A stretch of 9,190 bases of DNA, taken from contig JBGPKK010000185.1 of assembly GCA_041485905.1 (NCBI GenBank), positions 1 through 9,190 on the forward strand. Reading direction: 5' to 3'. The notes under the pieces are model-generated. The model was not told the DNA's origin, did not search any database, and saw only the letters and a list, made by a program, of their open reading frames with translations. Shown piece after piece: positions 6,335 to 9,190 of the stretch. Each line of letters starts with the position of its first letter. The first letter of the stretch is position 1. The DNA comes from JAHFUI01 sp041485905 (lineage in GTDB: Bacteria > Acidobacteriota > Vicinamibacteria > Vicinamibacterales > CAVVIG01). Made by a program: the position numbers and the translations under genes.

Positions 6335-7351
6335 CTATCGGCGCGCGTATCGCTCACGAATCATCGGAACGAGGTATTCGCTGAACGCGCGCGCGAAATC
6401 ATACGTCGGCTTGAACCCCCAGTCCGCGCGCGCGGCGGAATCGTCGAGATCCGCCGGCCACGAGTCGATGATGCTCTGCCGCTTCGGATCGACGTCGTAG
6501 GCAATCGTCGCGTTGGGAAACGCCTTCAGCACGGCATCGCGAATCTCTGCGGCCGACGAGCTGAACGCCGTGACGTTGTAGGCCGTCCGCGTCAAACGCT
6601 CGCGCGGCGAGTGACCGAGCGTCAGCAGAGCCTCCACCGCATCGGGCATCGCCATGAACGGGATGGTCGTGTCCGGGCGGACGAAGCAGGCGTACGGCTT
6701 CCCCTTCGCAGCGGCGTGAATCATCTCCGACGCGTAGTCCGACGTGCCGCCGGACGGAAGCGTGGTGCCGGAGATCAAGCCTGGGAACCGGACGCACCGG
6801 AAGTCGACGTGCGGTGTCGCGTCAGCCGACAGCTGCTTGTAGTGGCAGGCGTAGTAGCGCCCGAGCTGCTCGCAGTACAACTTGTTGCAGCCGTACATCG
6901 TCGTCGGGACCGCGCAATCGTCCTCGCGCACGCGGCCAGCCCGCATTTTCGCAGCGAGATCGCGCAGCCCGTACGCGGCGATAGACGAGGGATAGACGAA
7001 GATGACCGGCCGGCCATGGGATTCGCCCTGCCGCTGCGAGAACTCGAGCAGGTTGAGCGTGCCCTCGACGTTGACGTGATGGGCCGTCACCGGCGTGAAC
7101 TCGGCCCTCGTCGACAGCAGTGCAGCCAGATGAAAGACGAGCTCGACTTCGAACTCCGCCAGAATCCGATCGAGCAGGTTGGTGTCGGTGATCGATCCGG
7201 TGAAGACGCGGGTCACATGTGGAGCGAGCGTCGGATCGAGCGCGGTGACGTCGAGCGTGATGATCGGCGTCCCGGACGCGCCGAGGCGGGTCACGAGCCC
7301 GTGACCGATCTCGCCGCCCGCGCCCGTGATCAAGGTGACCGGCTTGCGCAT
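6335..7351 (-). CDS. tdh: L-threonine 3-dehydrogenase, short-chain (GalE-like) type
   Basis: This 338-aa NAD-dependent extended-SDR enzyme should oxidise L-threonine to 2-amino-3-ketobutyrate. It has the Rossmann motif G10-x2-G13-x2-G16, an NAD-selecting D34 after the second strand, H-L-A-A-L-L-S (74-80), the catalytic S122/S123 and Y153-x3-K157. Two blocks separate it from UDP-sugar epimerases and match SDR-type threonine dehydrogenases (Cupriavidus, Flavobacterium and Thermoplasma enzymes): R-F-P-G-L-I-S (188-194) leading to P-S-G-G-T-S-D-Y-A (199-207), and D-P-K-R-Q-S-I-I-D-S-W-P (288-299) followed by D-D-S-x-A-x2-D-W-G (303-312). In between, P-Y-A-C-F-V-R-P-D-T-T-I-P-F-M-A-M-P-D-A fits the substrate loop. 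ATG at 7351 is preceded by AGGAAG (7359-7364) at 7 nt. The zinc-dependent MDR type of TDH is excluded. No 2-amino-3-ketobutyrate ligase gene is nearby. Confidence 0.9.
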   Translation of the reverse strand: MRKPVTLITGAGGEIGHGLVTRLGASGTPIITLDVTALDPTLAPHVTRVFTGSITDTNLLDRILAEFEVELVFHLAALLSTRAEFTPVTAHHVNVEGTLNLLEFSQRQGESHGRPVIFVYPSSIAAYGLRDLAAKMRAGRVREDDCAVPTTMYGCNKLYCEQLGRYYACHYKQLSADATPHVDFRCVRFPGLISGTTLPSGGTSDYASEMIHAAAKGKPYACFVRPDTTIPFMAMPDAVEALLTLGHSPRERLTRTAYNVTAFSSSAAEIRDAVLKAFPNATIAYDVDPKRQSIIDSWPADLDDSAARADWGFKPTYDFARAFSEYLVPMIRERYARR

Positions 7352-7366
7352 GTCGCGTCTTCCTGA

Positions 7367-7408
7367 CCCCAGCCCCCAGCCCCCAGCCTCTAGCCTCCAG
7401 CCTCCAGC
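7367..7408 (-). repeat. Heptamer tandem repeat, six units
   Basis: Six back-to-back 7-bp units of consensus CYCYAGC on the plus strand (GCTRGRG on the minus strand) run without interruption; three units are GCTGGGG, one GCTAGAG and two GCTGGAG. Degenerate copies continue to about 7422. The array covers the last codons and stop of the 172-aa gene and ends two bases before the AGGAAG of tdh. In the transcribed sense it is G-rich, with three runs of four to five G separated by CT. Confidence 0.85.
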
Positions 7409-7908
7409 CCCTTGGCCTCCAGTCCCCTGACGACGTCCTCCAATGCTCCCCAGGTTCCCGGGTCCTGACAGAGCAACGTGTGCAGATACAGCGAGACGTC
7501 TTCGGCCGGATATTCCTGTGCGAGCTTCGCCGCAGCCGGCGCGAGCCTGGCGGCATCGGGTGTGACGTTGTCTTCCTTGATCAGGCCGTCCTCGTGCGCG
7601 ATGCCGAGCGCGTCGAGGAACGCCCCCATCATCGGCCGCTGCCCCGCCAGGTGATAGAGGATGAGCGCTCGCGCGGCCAGCGCCTCCGGCAGGTTCACGA
7701 TGCTCGCGAGGTGCCGCGTTTTGCGATCGAGGTCGAGCGCGATCACGCTCTTGGGCCGAAACTTTTTCTGCTGCGCGATGAGCATGGCCGCCTGCACCTG
7801 ATCGTTGGTGGCCTCCTCGTCGCGCCAGAACGCGTCGGCGGCCGCCGTGCGCTGAGCGGAGGTCATGTTCTTCCAGAGGCGGGCGGCGGTCAGCGAGTTC
7901 TCGGTCAT
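7390..7908 (-). CDS. Conserved hypothetical 172-aa protein
   Basis: The product is a soluble, mostly helical protein with no signal peptide or membrane segment and no family I can name. It opens M-T-E-N-S-L-T-A-A-R-L-W-K-N-M and has F-W-R-D-E-E (27-32), Q-Q-K-K-F-R-P-K-S-V (46-55), a K-T-R-H-L-A block (63-68), L-Y-H-L-A-G-Q-R-P-M-M-G-A-F-L-D-A-L-G (84-102) and Y-L-H-T-L-L-C-Q-D-P (141-150). The ATG at 7908 is preferred to the longer open frame because the upstream extension is Arg-rich and unstructured. No good Shine-Dalgarno sequence is seen. Its last residues (G-L-E-A-K-G-L-E-A-G-G) are encoded by the heptamer array, and the stop TAG comes from a variant unit, so this tail is probably not conserved. 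It is first in the run, 38 nt before tdh, directly downstream of a candidate promoter and palindrome. Confidence 0.75.
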   Translation of the reverse strand: MTENSLTAARLWKNMTSAQRTAAADAFWRDEEATNDQVQAAMLIAQQKKFRPKSVIALDLDRKTRHLASIVNLPEALAARALILYHLAGQRPMMGAFLDALGIAHEDGLIKEDNVTPDAARLAPAAAKLAQEYPAEDVSLYLHTLLCQDPGTWGALEDVVRGLEAKGLEAGG

Positions 7909-7930
7909 TGTTGGAAGTCTAGTCTTTTTA

Positions 7931-7947
7931 GTTTTACGTCGTAAAAC
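7931..7947. promoter_or_regulatory. Perfect 17-bp palindrome, candidate operator
   Basis: GTTTTACG-T-CGTAAAAC is an 8-bp perfect inverted repeat around one central base, in an AT-rich island of otherwise GC-rich DNA. It lies 22 bp upstream of the ATG at 7908 and 5 bp downstream of a candidate -10 box, where a dimeric repressor would block initiation. The arms are too close for a stable RNA hairpin loop, which favours protein binding. I cannot name the regulator. Confidence 0.55.
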
Positions 7948-7952
7948 GAGCG

Positions 7953-7980
7953 ATTTTGCGCGGCTTGACCGGCCGATCAA
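7953..7980 (-). promoter_or_regulatory. Candidate promoter of the threonine operon
   Basis: On the minus strand TTGATC (7980-7975, four of six matches to TTGACA) is separated by 16 bp from CAAAAT (7958-7953, four of six to TATAAT). The predicted transcription start falls inside or at the edge of the palindrome at 7931-7947, leaving a leader of about 40 nt before the ATG at 7908. The match is moderate, but it is the best candidate in the divergent gap. Confidence 0.4.
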
Positions 7981-8037
7981 CAGCGCCCCTGCAATGAGCG
8001 TGGCACCCACCGCGTCTGACACGGGATTGTTGCACTC

Positions 8038-8063
8038 AGCGTGGCATCCGAGCGTGGCATCGG
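8038..8063 (+). repeat. 13-bp tandem repeat, two copies
   Basis: AGCGTGGCATCCG is followed directly by AGCGTGGCATCGG (12 of 13 identical), and a partial third copy, AGCGTGGCA, sits at 7997-8005. All are in the 269-bp divergent gap between the threonine operon and the membrane-protein gene. It could be a protein-binding array or chance in GC-rich DNA. Apart from this and the promoter/palindrome, I see nothing in 7909-8177. Confidence 0.4.
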
Positions 8064-8177
8064 CGAAGCGGAGCGGCAAACCCACGTCCTTCCGTTGAGT
8101 GACTGCCCTGGCGCAAACGGCGCTGGCAATGCGGCTCGCGGGCAATCGCCTGCGGACGTACCGCCGATAACCCTTTG

Positions 8178-9190
8178 GTGGGCCTGGTGATCGTCTTTGG
8201 GTGGGCGTTCGTCGGCTTGATCGTCGCCCTGGTCGAGCAGCGGATGAGCCGGGGCCGCGACGCCGACAAAACGATGGTGACGGTACTCTGCATCGTCGGC
8301 GCGGTGGCCGGCGGCTTCGTCGGTCAGATAACCAGGTTGTACGTTTTCGGCGAGCCACTGGGATTCGTCTTCTCGGCAGGCGGCGCCGAGTTGTTGCTGT
8401 GGTTCTATCGCACGCGCAGCGCCGCCACACGCCCGAGTGGCGCCATCGCTCGCCCCGCTGCAGTCGTGACGCAAACGAGCCCCCTCGGAATCAGGTTCCT
8501 CGATGCGTTCGGATGGGGTGTCCTGTGCGGGCCTGCGCTCGCCATTAGTGGACTTCTCGGCCTCATTTTCGCGTCGAACTTGTACCCGCAGCGCTACAGC
8601 AATATCCCGGCACAGTTCTTATTCTTTCCCCTCGGCGGACTGATCGTCGGGTTCGTGCTGGCCGCGACAGCGAGACTCGCGCGTCCGCAGTGGACCGCCA
8701 CGCAGATGTTCATGCTGGTGGCCGTTCTGACGATCGGATACGCCGCCGTCATGGTGAATTGGGGCAGAGGCAACGCGATACCCGCTCACGTCACGGTCGC
8801 GTTCGAACCAGACCCCGTTGATGCGACGCCGTGCTACTCTGCAGCATGTCCACCGGCAGAGCCGCCGCTCCAGTGGACGGTTCAAGGGAGCCTACGCGTT
8901 CAAGAAACAGCTGGTCTCGGAGGAACCGTTGACGCCATTGAGGTGACGTCGTACAGACGCAGACGCGGGCGAAATGCTGCCTTTGACAAATCTCCTGGCC
9001 CCAACGTTCGCTATACGGCCGGCCAAATCAGCGGCGCCCATCATGTCAGGCCCAACGAAATGGCTTCCTACCCGCTCCGCTACAGTTACCGGACTGACGA
9101 CGGAGACTCGCCGCGCATCGTGTACGTTGTAGTCCAGTTCACTGACGCCGCGGGCCATCAAACCACCGGCACCGGAGAATGGACCGTGCG
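8178..9190 (+). CDS. Membrane protein with GlsB/YeaQ-like N-terminus and extracytoplasmic domain (3' truncated)
   Basis: The frame is open from 8103 to the window edge; at least 337 codons are present from a GTG at 8178. No Shine-Dalgarno sequence decides the start; TTG 8175 or GTG 8187 are alternatives. Residues 1-78 give three membrane segments with G-A-V-A-G-G-F-V-G-Q (41-50) and a basic loop R-M-S-R-G-R-D (22-28), resembling the transglycosylase-associated GlsB/YeaQ/YmgE family, small stress-linked membrane proteins. Three more segments follow (about 110-133, 147-166, 178-194). Basic loops after segments 1, 3 and 5 predict N-out/C-out topology, placing residues 197-337 outside the cytoplasm. 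That part has a close Cys pair (C219, C224), V-Q-E-T-A-G-L-G-G (241-249) and V-V-V-Q-F-T-D-A-A-G-H (317-327), suggesting a beta-sandwich, Ig-like domain. Function unknown; the stop lies beyond 9190. Confidence 0.75.
   Translation, partial: MGLVIVFGWAFVGLIVALVEQRMSRGRDADKTMVTVLCIVGAVAGGFVGQITRLYVFGEPLGFVFSAGGAELLLWFYRTRSAATRPSGAIARPAAVVTQTSPLGIRFLDAFGWGVLCGPALAISGLLGLIFASNLYPQRYSNIPAQFLFFPLGGLIVGFVLAATARLARPQWTATQMFMLVAVLTIGYAAVMVNWGRGNAIPAHVTVAFEPDPVDATPCYSAACPPAEPPLQWTVQGSLRVQETAGLGGTVDAIEVTSYRRRRGRNAAFDKSPGPNVRYTAGQISGAHHVRPNEMASYPLRYSYRTDDGDSPRIVYVVVQFTDAAGHQTTGTGEWTV

Larger units (their letters stand above)
1012..7908 (-). other. Putative eight-gene operon centred on threonine metabolism
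   Basis: Eight minus-strand genes follow one another from 7908 to 1012 with gaps of 38, 48, -13, -8, 49, 11 and 10 nt (negative values are overlaps). No terminator-like hairpin with a T-run is apparent in any gap. A candidate promoter and palindromic operator lie upstream (7931-7980). The two overlaps argue for translational coupling of thrB, thrC and the 85-aa gene. Whether the whole stretch is one transcript is inference; internal promoters could exist in the 38-49 nt gaps. Confidence 0.55.

Noticed and set aside
5348..7366. Very long open plus-strand frame opposite tdh and thrB (about 670 codons)
   Set aside because: It is antisense to two well-supported enzymes, its translation is rich in Arg, Ala and Gly with no hydrophobic core or motif, and long antisense frames are common in GC-rich DNA.
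8619..9161. Two minus-strand frames of about 88 codons each opposite the membrane protein
   Set aside because: The plus-strand frame is open throughout and encodes clear membrane helices; the antisense products have no motif or plausible start signal.
1..9190. CRISPR arrays, tRNA or rRNA genes, insertion sequences, toxin-antitoxin or defence genes
   Set aside because: I saw no direct-repeat/spacer pattern, no tRNA-like cloverleaf, no transposase and no defence-family motif; the window reads as ordinary chromosomal metabolism genes.

Overview
This is a GC-rich bacterial window with a compact, mostly co-directional gene layout. Nothing in it looks phage- or plasmid-borne. I infer an Acidobacteriota-like soil or environmental bacterium, possibly of the Vicinamibacteria type. 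The inference rests on overall composition, the intergenic repeat styles, the conserved-hypothetical families and the Ig-like C-terminal domain of the last gene. I could not run a database search, so the taxonomy is inference only.

Layout from left to right. Positions 1-69 (minus) hold the first 23 codons of a gene leaving the window, tentatively an oligoendopeptidase F-type M3 peptidase, with a -10-like box just before its ATG. Positions 184-1008 (plus) encode a probable lipoprotein of unknown function. It converges on a minus-strand run of eight genes with only 3 bp between the two stop codons. In transcription order (right to left) the run is: a 172-aa conserved hypothetical (7908-7390); a short-chain-type L-threonine 3-dehydrogenase (7351-6335); homoserine kinase thrB (6286-5318); threonine synthase thrC (5330-4020); an 85-aa unknown protein (4027-3770); a quinone oxidoreductase (3720-2740); an FKBP-type peptidyl-prolyl isomerase with a signal peptide (2728-2282); and an MFS exporter (2271-1012). 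Gaps are 10-49 nt, or the genes overlap (thrB/thrC by 13 nt, thrC/85-aa gene by 8 nt), which suggests one operon of about 6.9 kb. Upstream of it lie a candidate promoter and a perfect 17-bp palindrome (7931-7947). Rightward from 8178 (plus) a membrane protein begins and runs off the end of the window. It has a GlsB/YeaQ-like N-terminal half, six predicted membrane segments and an extracytoplasmic domain.

The core is threonine metabolism. ThrB and ThrC carry out the last two steps of threonine synthesis from homoserine, while the dehydrogenase in the same run starts threonine breakdown toward 2-amino-3-ketobutyrate (glycine plus acetyl-CoA). The earlier steps (aspartokinase, homoserine dehydrogenase) and the 2-amino-3-ketobutyrate CoA ligase are not in the window.

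The most unusual non-coding signals are a heptamer tandem array that supplies the stop codon of the 172-aa gene and sits against the dehydrogenase ribosome binding site, and two near-identical 13-mers in opposite orientation in the operon's two longest gaps.
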